Origin: Meghimatium bilineatum
Taxonomy: Eukaryota > Mollusca > Gastropoda > Stylommatophora > Philomycidae
Reading direction: 5' to 3'
DNA length: 64,000 bases
NCBI GenBank assembly: GCA_034231615.1
Contig: CM067309.1
Coordinates: 34,904,780 to 34,968,779 of the forward strand
The notes under the pieces were generated by a model. The model saw only the letters and a list, made by a program, of their open reading frames with translations, did no database searches and had not been told where the DNA came from. Each line of letters starts with the position of its first letter. Position 1 is the first letter of the stretch. This document shows positions 11,641-21,462 of this stretch, piece after piece. A program made the position numbers and the translations under genes.

Positions 11641-12010
11641 GTTTTTCTGTTTGTTTCTTGTCAAAGATTTTTCACCTGTGATGTTTTGTGTACAGCCATT
11701 ACTAATCTCTTACTTGTCTCTGTTGACATTTTCATTAATGTACATTATTCCTTTAGATACCCTCAGTCCCGTAGGTAGATTTGACCGGACGGAGCGAAAC
11801 CAGGACATGTCCCCTATAACGGTATCTGAGGAGGCTCAAACAGGCGTAGAAGAATTGACTTCATTGTACTCTGTTTATCACATATATATATATATACTCC
11901 ATCCTTCTCAGAGAAGAGGCACGCCTTGTGGTGAGTGTAACCACTCTAGCACGCAACTCTGTGGAGTCAGGCAATAATCTCTAGGAATCTCGACCCATTA
12001 ACCGTGCTGA

Positions 12011-12130
12011 AGTCGGATGTGTCAGACCGAATGGCGCAGATATCGCAACAAAGTTGTAAACCATGGCAACATATTTCATTCGCCAGACTACATCCTGCTA
12101 ACTTGCAGGAGTTTGAGAACGATCGGAGGA
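12011..12130 (+). mobile_element. SINE-1 3' half
   Basis: Starts at GCTGAAGTCGGATGTGTCAG and runs through GACTACATCCTGCTAACTTG and CAGGAGTTTGAGAACGA. The 5' half is missing. Confidence 0.75.
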
Positions 12131-12687
12131 GATTTAATTGGAAAAAAGAAAAGTGCACATTCCCCCTACATAAACCATAAAAAACTGGTTGCCGTCTATA
12201 TATTTTTTGCCATCCTCGAACCCACAATTTTATATATGAAAATATTCAGGAATGAATTGAATGATCTGTGTCAACTGACATTTATCTCATTGTGTGAGCG
12301 TTATCTAAGTAAACGTGTACAGTATGTGTCATTGTTTTCTTCTATTACTCCATGTTTATTATACAAATTATTTAAATTACTTCGACAGCCGCGGCAGTGT
12401 AATGCTAAGTCATTCGCCCGCTAACCAGCAGACCTATTTTTAAAATTCACTCGTTTTTCGTGGTTTGAAATAAAAATTAACTCCTGTTGTTCACCCAGTC
12501 ACAAGGATGTAGGGTACTCATGCTCTGGGAAGGTGGAGGAATGGGACCATCACTACTGAGCAAGTGCCGTAGACGACGATAGTCGGGCGGTTTCTGGTGG
12601 TCAGCACTGACTAGGCAGCTGAATACCTATTGGAAACCACATGCTATGACGCTGGTTCATAGCTCTGCTGTATAGTTTCCAAACGAC

Positions 12688-12840
12688 ATGAGAGGGTATT
12701 CCATATGGGCTTTCCCTCTCCTGACCACATGAGAGGGTATTCCAGATGGGATTTCCCTCTCCTGACCACATGAGAGGGTATTCCAGATGGGATTTCCCTC
12801 TCCTGACCACATGAGACGGTATTCCAGATGGGATTTCGCT
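12688..12840. repeat. 41-bp minisatellite, 3.5 copies
   Basis: The unit contains ATGAGAGGGTATTCCAGATG then GGATTTCCCTCTCCTGACCAC. It lies beside a hAT-like end (TTGAGAACCACT at 12973-12984). Confidence 0.9.
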
Positions 12841-12861
12841 TTTAAAAAAAACCAATTCCTA

Positions 12862-12985
12862 TAAATGCTGGTCCATCAGAAATGAACGTCTTATTTTTCC
12901 AAATGTGAGCGATTAGTAATGTGATATAAAGAAATGCGAACATGTATATCTGAAGGGCGAGGCAAACACCATGTTTGAGAACCAC
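12862..12985. repeat. Dispersed repeat, hAT-end-like
   Basis: This stretch from GGTCCATCAGAAAT through GTGATATAAAGAAATG recurs at 14168-14275 with substitutions. The copy here ends in TTGAGAACCACT, a hAT-type terminus. Confidence 0.5.
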
Positions 12986-13175
12986 TCAATTTTAATATAC
13001 GAAGTTGACGGTGGCACGTTGTCAGGAGACGCAATAACTGTAACGTTATATACATATTTTTAATGGATAGTCTCTGGTGCAGTATGTAACGTCACTCAGT
13101 GAATCACCTGCTGTTTCCCCCAGTCTTGATGTAGATATAACTGTTTAAAATTATTATACAAGGCGATTAGTTGTA

Positions 13176-14165
13176 TATCACTTTCTAGACATAGTTGTCA
13201 ACTTTGTATTTTAGGATTGTTGTGATTTTCTAGGCAATATTTACGTTAGATGGGTTGTCGTTGCTGTAATAACGGGTCGGCTGCGAAACTAATAGCATCT
13301 GGTTTTTGAGACCCGTGTATTTGGATTGTGAGACGGTCTCGCTTCCTATCAGCCACACAGCACCTGTTACGGAATACGGGTAAGTTATTTAAAAGCAGCC
13401 ATGTGTATGTTTGGAAGTTGTGTTTGGGCTAACATTTAAATAATAATTATATCATGAATATTAAGCATGCAATGCCCTGGTGATTTTGTTGGTGCTAGCT
13501 AATCACACTCAGCACGTTGCCATCAACCGGTGTATTTTTGTATTGTGGTAGTGACTTTCTAGTTAAATATTACGTTCAGTGGGTTGATATTGCTTTCTGA
13601 ACGTGGCGGATATTGGTGCTTTAGCCGTCAGAGACTCGATCTGTACCTCTCCACAACAGAGTCGGGCTGATTTTTTTTTGACCAGAGATTTATTAGACAC
13701 CATAGTCTATGGTCGTTTTTTATGACAAATTTGTCCAATGTCTTTAGCCCGTATATACACTGAATAGAAAGTATGTAATAATTGGAAATAACAATTCAGT
13801 GGAAACTTTTGACTCTGACATTCCAACCCATATTATCTGGGTGTTTGTGCGTCATTATCCGTAAAATGTATACATCGCACAGATGAACGATGCTGTAATG
13901 TGGTCATCTGGTGAGTCTTCTTCTTCTTCTTCAGCGTTCGCTCTCACATAACCACAACGAATATTTCGTGTGATTTCCGCCGGATAGCGTGAAGTACGCT
14001 GTGCTGCAAGTTCCACAGTGGAACTGTGATTATTTGCACCCCGGTTAGCCACTTGTGGTCAGGACGTTCGAGGTCCAGCACATCCGTTTTCGTCATGCTG
14101 GTGAGTCTAATTCACTGAAAATTGTTGCCATCCTCATGATCACGAGAGGAGAGAGAAATGCTCGG
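13176..14165. other. No gene seen; diverged internal duplication
   Basis: The regions around 13203-13330 and 13548-13650 are diverged copies of each other (TTTCTAG..AATATTACGTT.AGTGGGTTG). A minus-strand block at 13917-14045 starts with a (TTC)n run and resembles the (GAA)n-tailed SINE end. I see no coding frame. Confidence 0.4.
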
Positions 14166-14417
14166 ATGGTCCATCAGAAATTAACGTCGTATTTTTTTCA
14201 AAATGTGATCGTTCAGTATATTTCAGTAAAGTGATATAAAGAAATGAGGACTGTGTAATGTTTGAGGAGTGAGGCGGCGACAACGATGATAGCGCTGAAG
14301 TGGAGTATGATTAAGTTATGCATCTCATATTTCCATGTCAGAGAATGAATTGTGTAAACAGTATTTAACATTGAGACACTAATTCTAGTTGCAAAAGATT
14401 AAGTGATTTATAGTGTA

Positions 14418-14852
14418 TCATCATCATCAAGTGCCGTCTTCGCAACGAAGGTTAGCTGCAACGGACCTTCAACGCCCGTAGTCTCCTGCAGTGGTGGCGC
14501 ACTCTGCTAGACTAACCTATCCTCTCGTGATGTTTTCCTCCCACTTGTATCTCTGCCTACCAAGCAAGGTCTTTAACAAGGTGTCACCTTTTAATATGTC
14601 AACAGTATTTTATTTGTTTCATCTTTATTTCCTTTACTAGTTCTTTTTTTCCCCATACGAATTGGTATCACAACGTCTTTGTTTTCTTCTCTATCCACTT
14701 TCTCCCTTTTCCTGTACATATCAATATCCCAAAGGCATCAACACTGTTATGTAGTTGTTCATGTTTGTGAGCCATACATTAATGTATAATAGATGTGGCA
14801 TTTTATAATTCTCATTTTTAGTTTGTGATTTGTTCAGATGTCAATATTTTCC
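14418..14852 (-). mobile_element. LINE RT segment left of the 72-bp array
   Basis: Read from the array leftwards, the minus strand gives KSTCNVVRKILTSEQI. After a one-base frameshift it gives KLKMRIIKCHIYYTLMYGSQT and then a degraded connection region. This is the RT order RIGMAKSTFN, ILTS, YGSET. It is the downstream half of the LINE that hosts the satellite. Confidence 0.85.
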
Positions 14853-16274
14853 TCACGACATTGCAAGTACTTTTAGTCATTCCTATTCTCATTTTAACTT
14901 CTTGTTTCACACACACATCTACCATCAAGTCATTGCAAGTACTTTTAGCCATTCCTATTCTCATTTTAACTTCTCGTTTTATACACACATCTACCATCAA
15001 GTCATTGCAAGTACTTTTATCCATTCCTATTCTCATTTTAACTTCTTGTTTCACACACACATCTACCATCAAGTCATTGCAAGTACTTTTAGCCATTCCT
15101 ATTCTCATTTTAACTTCTCGTTTTATACACACATCTACCATCAAGTCATTGCAAGTACTTTTAGCCATTCCTATTCTCATTTTAACTTCTTGTTTCACAC
15201 ACACATCTACCATCAAGTCATTGCAAGTACTTTTAGCCATTCCTATTCTCATTTTAACTTCTCGTTTTATACACACATCTACCATCATGTCATTGCAAGT
15301 ACTTTTATCCATTCCTATTCTCATTTTAACTTCTTGTTTCACACAAACACGTCTACCATCAAGTCATTGTAAGTACTTTTATCCATTCCTATTCTCATTT
15401 TAACTTCTTGTTTCACACAAACACGTCTACCATCAAGTCATTGCAAGTACTTTTATCCATTCCTATTCTCATTTTAACTTCTTGTTTCACACACACACAC
15501 GTCTACCATCAAGTCATTGTAAGTACTTTTATCCATTCCTATTCTCATTTTAACTTCTTGTTTCACACAAACACGTCTACCATCAAGTCATTGCAAGTAC
15601 TTTTATCCATTCCTATTCTCATTTTAACTTCTTGTTTCACACACACACACGTCTACCATCAAGTCATTGCAAGTACTTTTATCCATTCCTATTCTCATTT
15701 TAACTTCTTGTTTCACACACACACACGTCTACCATCAAGTCATTGCAAGTACTTTTATCCATTCCTATTCTCTTTTTAACTTCTTGTTTCACACATACAC
15801 ACACACGTCTACCATCAAGTCATTGCAAGTACTTTTATCCATTCCTATTCTCATTTTAACTTCTTGTTTCACACACACACACGTCTACCATCAAGTCATT
15901 GCAAGTACTTTTATCCATTCCTATTCTCTTTTTAACTTCTTGTTTCACACATACACACACACGTCTACCATCAAGTCATTGCAAGTACTTTTATCCATTC
16001 CTATTCTCTTTTTAACTTCTTGTTTCACACACACACGTCTACCATCAAGTCATTGTAAGTACTTTTATCCATTCCTATTCTCATTTTAACTTCTTGTTTC
16101 ACACAAACACGTCTACCATCAAGTCATTGCAAGTACTTTTATCCATTCCTATTCTCTTTTTAACTTCTTGTTTCACACATACACACACACGTCTACCATC
16201 AAGTCATTGCAAGTACTTTTATCCATTCCTATTCTCTTTTTAACTTCTTGTTTCACACACACACGTCTACCATC
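14853..16274 (-). repeat. 72-bp satellite made from a LINE RT segment
   Basis: About 19-20 tandem units. In the first 500 bases the period is 72 bp (24 codons) and the minus strand is open for 174 codons. Each unit encodes VDVC(V/I)KxEVKMRIGMAKSTCNDLM. That is the LINE segment normally read as DGRC..EIK.RIGMAK..FN. Units alternate CTTGTTTCAC and CTCGTTTTAT in the first part, a 144-bp dimer. Later units vary in length through a growing (CA)n tract, which breaks the frame. Plus-strand frames over it are shadows. Confidence 0.9.
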
Positions 16275-16345
16275 ATTTGTGATTATTGTTCATGCGATAT
16301 TGGTAATGTTCTACTTGTTGTAGCATCTCGCTGAGCATTTTATAT
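16275..16345 (-). mobile_element. LINE RT segment right of the 72-bp array
   Basis: The minus strand reads MLSEMLQQVEHYQYRMNNNH and then, in another frame, DGRRVCVKQEVKKRIGM into the first array unit. QVEHYQY then DGR.C is the expected LINE order just upstream of the amplified segment. The array is therefore bracketed by one LINE copy. Confidence 0.75.
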
Positions 16346-16354
16346 ATATAGAAT

Positions 16355-16638
16355 CGCCCGTGTGTTGTCGGGGCCCGAAAGGGGAGCAATAAATAGCAAC
16401 ACTGTGTACCTTCCATGCATGTCGTACGAGACGACTAAGGAGGTTTTGGGATGGAGTTGGCTGTCCCATTACATATAGGGTCAAGGCTCAAAAGCCATGC
16501 TGAAGTCGGATGTGTCCGGCCGAAAGGCGCAGATATCGCAGCAATGCTGTAAACCATGACACGGCGCAATCCGTTCTCCGGACTACATCCTGCTGATCTG
16601 CAGGAGTTTGAGAACGAACGCAGAAGAAGAAGAATATA
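16355..16638 (+). mobile_element. SINE-1 family, full-length copy
   Basis: About 280 bp from CGCCCGTGTGTTGTCGGGGC to a (GAA)n tail. It is flanked by a perfect 14-bp duplication TATATATATAGAAT (16341-16354 and 16639-16652). I see no convincing Pol III A/B boxes and no open frame. It is the best reference copy of the family in this window. Confidence 0.85.
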
Positions 16639-16782
16639 TATATATATAGAATGACTTTGAGCTTGAAATTTTTGAGCAGTCGAAATGTACTAGTAAGTCT
16701 ATTTCGGCCATGTTTCCATATCTTTGTCTGTGTTCAATTATTCTATTCAAAATTACGTATTCTATCTATTGTCTAGGTCAAA

Positions 16783-16830
16783 GGGCATGAGCCCGTGGAC
16801 AGCTGGATCAGCAACCATCTATTGTCATTT
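16783..16830. repeat. Short dispersed repeat
   Basis: AAAGGGCATGAGCCCGTGGA and the following CTGGATCAGCAACC recur at 33926-33975 and 49526-49572, with a weaker copy at 9999-10045. It looks like the conserved 3' end of an unidentified element. Confidence 0.6.
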
Positions 16831-16914
16831 CCATTTATGCATTGAGGGGGGGTGGGGGGGGCTAACTTTTGCCACGTAAATCACACTGACCATGGTCAGC
16901 CTGTGTCTCTTTGA

Positions 16915-17128
16915 GGGTTTTTTAAAAATTGTCTCCTTGCTCTTTATCTTCCTTGTTCCCTGTAGCCTGATATTCTTCTCGTGTATACACAAATGGCTGG
17001 TTGAGTTGGTTCTATTCTCATGAGGTGGTCAAGCCACCTTGTTTGCGGTGTCTCGATGTAGTCTTGACATGAGATTTTATTCCTTTCATATCTTCATTTC
17101 TCCGTCGGTCTCTTTTGGCGCCGAGCTT
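16915..17128 (-). mobile_element. LINE RT C-terminal fragment beside the 20-bp array
   Basis: Read leftwards on the minus strand from the array: IELYMRKA, a one-base shift, then GAKRDRRRNEDMKG. This aligns with EIKCLRKAAGVTRLDRWRNE in the well-kept copy at 53735-54190. The LINE frame therefore begins inside the last satellite unit. Confidence 0.7.
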
Positions 17129-18018
17129 TCCTCATGTATAACTCAATCATCTCATGTATAACTCAATCGTCTCATGTATAACTCAATCATCTCATGTATA
17201 ACTCAATCATCTCATGTATAACTCAATCATCTCATGTATAACTCAATCATCTCATGTATAACTCAATCGTCTCATGTATAACTCAATCATCTCATGTATA
17301 ACTCAATCATCTCATGTATAACTCAATCATCTCATGTGTAACTCAATCATCTCATGTATAACTCAATCATCTCATGTATAACTCAATCATCTCATGTATA
17401 ACTCAATCATCTCATGTGTAACTCAATCATCTCATGTGTAACTCAATCATCTCATGTATAACTCAATCATCTCATGTGTAACTCAATCATCTAATGTATA
17501 ACTCAATCATCTCATGTATAACTCAATCCTCATGTATAACTCAATCATCTCATGTATAACTCAATCATCTCATGTATAACTCAATCATCTCATGTGTAAC
17601 TCAATCATCTCATGTGTAACTCAATCATCTCGTGTATAACTCAATCATCTCATGTGTAACTCAATCATCTCATGTATAACTCAATCATCTCATGTATAAC
17701 TCAATCATCTCATGTATAACTCAATCATCTCATGTGTAACTCAATCATCTCATGTGTAACTCAATCATCTCATGTATAACTCAATCATCTCATGTATAAC
17801 TCAATCATCTCATGTATAACTCAATCATCTCATGTATAACTCAATCATCTCATGTATAACTCAATCATCTCATGTATAACTCAATCATCTCATGTATAAC
17901 TCAATCATCTCATGTATAACTCAATCCTCATGTATAACTCAATCATCTCATGTATAACTCAATCATCTCATGTATAACTCAATCATCTCATGTGTAACTC
18001 AATCATCTCATGTATTAT
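17129..18018. repeat. 20-bp minisatellite, about 44 copies
   Basis: Unit CTCATGTATAACTCAATCAT with GTGTA/GTATA variants. Two units have lost 2-3 bases. The minus-strand unit codes IELYMR in one frame and continues into a LINE RT at its left border. Confidence 0.97.
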
Positions 18019-18024
18019 TACATA

Positions 18025-18310
18025 TAAGAATACATGACAGACGTTGTTAGAAAAAGTTGTTGAGCATACATCGGTCACGCACTCGGAATGAAGACAGAAT
18101 ACCACTTCAAGTCTTTATATGGTCACCGAGTGGCAAGAGAAAAAGGGGCAGACCAAAAACAACACTGAAAATAACTATAGAAAAAGAAATCACAACAGCT
18201 GGTATGAAAATGAACGATTTGGAACAATTGGCTGTTGATCAACAAGCATGGGGAGCTATGGCATCTGCCATATGTGCCAAGCTTGGCGCAAGAGGAATAT
18301 GATGATTATG
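18025..18310 (+). mobile_element. LINE C-terminal end fragment
   Basis: An 81-codon frame (18057-18302) reads RTRNEDRIPLQVFIWSPSG, then KRKRGRPKTTLKITIEKE and a tail DLEQLAVDQQAWGAMASAIC. It is the intact C-terminus of an RTE-like ORF, 5' truncated. The same tail occurs at 9430 and 36253 on the minus strand. Confidence 0.8.
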
Positions 18311-18608
18311 AGGATTATTACCTATAATTACGTACTACCTTTATATAAGCCGATCCCCATACTTTAGTAGTGACAAAAATTTCCAGCAATTATCTACTTA
18401 TATACGGTAATAGAATAATCCACAATTTATACTTTCGTGACTGCATGTTTTCCTGTGAATGGGATGCATTGTGTTTTTCTTATACAAAGAATTGAAAGTT
18501 ATAAACAGAGAAGCTTTGGTTGTGATTTCTCCAAACTGGCAACTATTAATAGTTATATGATGTATTCATGATGAAATGTCTAATTCTCAGAAATTACATT
18601 TCCATTCT

Positions 18609-18639
<31 letters not shown>

Positions 18640-18649
18640 ATGTGGCGTG

Positions 18650-19010
18650 TTCTCTACAAAACATTGTCCTCACTGTCATGTAAGCTTCTCGGCTATGTGC
18701 AAGCTGCCCAGTTTCATGTCCAGAAGGTCTTGGATGCATGTCTCCATTGTAGTCTTGGTATACCTTTTGTTCTCTTACCTGGAGCTTTTCCCTTCGTGAT
18801 TAATCTTTATGAACCATTGTTTCTCTGTGTATGTCTGAAATATGTAAATGTGGTTTTTTTGTGTGGATAGTTTTGAGGAGTCACTCTTCGTCTATTTTCA
18901 GACCTTTGCCGACATATGCGTTGGTTCGTCTTTCTGCCCATAATATTCTTAGGACCTTTCTACAACATTCCCGTTAGTTAAAATTTTTCCATAACTTTTG
19001 TTCCAAGTTT
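18650..19010 (-). mobile_element. LINE RT C-terminal fragment
   Basis: Sister copy of 11270-11640 in the same orientation. A (TC)n tract lies just to its left at 18607-18639. Confidence 0.6.
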
Positions 19011-19368
19011 ACCTAGAAAAAAAATGGGCTACAGACAGGTCCGACAATTTTCTGCTATGTAATGAAGCGATTACGTCATTCTCAAACGGAGCACCTAACA
19101 TAAAATGCCATGTCAGTGCAAATATATTTTATATTTAAAAATTTGTGTTTAGCCTATATATTATCTGACCCTCAATCTAACCTGAATAGTCAAGTGAAAT
19201 GTATACGGTTTAAATAAAAAATATGGCTGCATTTGTTATCAGCCATATCTACTAGAGGTCTCCATTACTAGTATGAGAATCGCTTCTAGTCAATGTCTAT
19301 TGCTCAAGCTAGAATGACAAGTTGGCAATGATCAACATTCTCTATATAAATCTTCTTACACGTACTGT

Positions 19369-19608
19369 CTAGCACTTTGCGTACTATCTAGCACTCTGCG
19401 TACTATCTAGCATTCTGCGTACTATCTAGCACTCTGCGTACTATCTAGCACTATGCGTACTATCTAGCACTTTGCGTACTATCTAGCAATTTGCGTACTA
19501 TCTAGCACTTTGCGTACTATCTAGCAATTTGCGTACTATCTAACAATTTGCGTACTATCTAGCAATTTGCGTACTATCTAGCACTCTGCGTACTATCTAG
19601 CACTTTGC
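19369..19608. repeat. 19-bp minisatellite, about 12 copies
   Basis: Unit GCACTTTGCGTACTATCTA with CTTT/CTCT/AATT variants. Confidence 0.93.
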
Positions 19609-19959
19609 TTGCTCTTGGTCAAGTTACCCCGTGTTTGAGAGTAAGTACGTTGTGTTCCTAGGTCAAACCGAGTACATCGTCGATTATACTGTCTTGTGGA
19701 CTCGCGGGTCATTTCACTCGTGGGGATTCACGGGGAAAAGTCAGACAGCGTCACTTTTTAACGATGATTTACAATGAGTCCACATAGTTTGTCCAATTGA
19801 CCAAGCAAAACCTTCTTCTGTAAGCACGTTGTTCCTGTTATATTTCTTCAACCCAAGGCATTCTCCATTCTACTTGACCTGCAGCAGGACGTATTTTGTT
19901 TTTATTAAATTCAGACTGTCATTTTGTCTGCACATTAACTTCATTAAATTTAGTAAAGA

Positions 19960-21215
19960 AATCTTTTTTAAATAAGCCATATCTGGTTTTCATTTGATTA
20001 AATTTTATTTCAAAATGGGATCTTTAACATCCAAAAACTTTAAACCGGTCTCAAAACTTGAAAATAATCTTGTCAGACATAAGCCTTTCTAGAGCAAGCA
20101 CAACTTCATTGTGAAGAAATAATTGATGAAAGTCGTAGTCATTTTCTTCACGACTGTAAATAACCTAGAATTCAACGCGATGCGATGAATCTTGTTTACT
20201 GCGTTTATGAAGAATTGAAGAGATGCAATCTTGTACTGACATTTTTTTGCTACTGAATGTTGTCCATATATGAATCACGCAGTGAGTTGCAAATATCTCG
20301 GGTACATTTTGTTTTAAATGCTTAAAGAACCACGCTAACGCCAAAACAAGGCTGGTGCTCCAGATATTTTATTTGATAACGGGATTGCTTTTTCAATGAA
20401 ATAATCCTTTTTCTTCGGCGTTCATTCTCAAACTCCCGCTGCTGGATTTCTCTTGCAACAGGACAATGATCCTACAAGATTTCCAATTTAATGTAGTCCA
20501 AACAATGGAAATGCGTTGTGTTGCCGTTTTGTTTGCGCTAATGGCCCAGCACACAGTCTTCGGTGGTATAAAAATAATCTTTCAAATAATTGAATATTGA
20601 TTCACCTTTAGTTTTTGTTGTAAAAGTTCTTGCAAAGAGCCGCTCTTCATGGATTTCGTGGTCCATAACAAAACAAACATCAGTAAAATAGCTTCTTTAC
20701 TAGGCAACGTTGACTTGTCCAGTTGTCAGTAAAATAGCTTCATTACCAGGCATCGTTGACTTGTCCAGTTGAATTGAGAAATGGTTCGTTTGCGGATATT
20801 TTACATAAGAATTTTTTTGACACCATGACTTATTTCATCAAAACGTCTTTGAACTTTGTTGTTGCTCAAATGAATTATTTTGAGTATATCATATGTAGGA
20901 TTGTGTAGAACTATTTTTAAAACCTCATCAACGACTGGCACAGTCAGTTGTTCCCAGATAATATGGGACATACCTGATTTTGCTATGAGCAGTGAGATAT
21001 TGTAAGACGCTCGCAAATCATCATCGTCTTAATTTGAAATTGAAGCAATAATACTGTCCACCGTGGTACTCTTCTGACTTTAAAAAAATATTGAGCGGTA
21101 ACTATGTTTGGTACAAGTCTGGACAAGTGTTTATGCGCATGATGCGATGCTGCTTGTAAAAACTTGCACATGAACGTAGCACAGCGCGAAACAGATAGGT
21201 ACTTGATCAATTTTA
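19960..21215 (-). pseudogene. hAT/ZBED-family transposase pseudogene
   Basis: The minus strand reads, from right to left, CATFMCKFLQAASHHAHKHL and then ASYNISLLIAKSGMSHIIWEQL, VPVVDEVLKIV and SNNKVQRRFDEISHGVKKIL. It continues in shifted frames with NEPFLNSTGQVNDAW, FVMDHEIHEERLFA and ATHCVIHIW. This is the order of the hAT transposase core found in ZBED5/SCAND3-like proteins (dimerisation region, DE.T..W block, THC.IHR block). There are many frameshifts, an internal ~45-bp duplication near 20675-20770 and a SINE-2 insertion. It is the remains of a Buster-type hAT or a domesticated relative, now dead. Confidence 0.75.
20410..20571 (-). mobile_element. SINE-2 copy inside the hAT pseudogene
   Basis: Flanked by AAATAATCCTT (20399-20409) and AAATAATCTT (20572-20581), a target-site duplication with one mismatch. 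The transposase frame continues on both sides, so this insertion is younger than the hAT copy. Confidence 0.85.
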
Positions 21216-21309
21216 TGAAATAAAATTTATATATATATTTTCTATGACTCTTATAAGTATTATGCTCACACTATCTGTGTTATGTGTATTAAGTATTTAT
21301 GGAATGCTA

Positions 21310-21460
21310 AATGGTGATGATGACCTAAATGGGGTCCCCTCACTTGGACCCCCATTTACATCTCGAGGACCTCCTAATTTTCTCCCGCCCTGACATAGAC
21401 CCCTTCAACTCGAAATCGACCCCTGGAGATTCATATAGACCACTTTGGGAAACATTTGTG
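21310..21460. other. Possible 5' end of the hAT element
   Basis: CT-rich sequence ending near GACCACTTTGGGAAACA, a pattern similar to hAT termini. It sits at the upstream side of the minus-strand transposase relic. The matching left end was not found. Confidence 0.3.
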
Positions 21461-21462
21461 TA

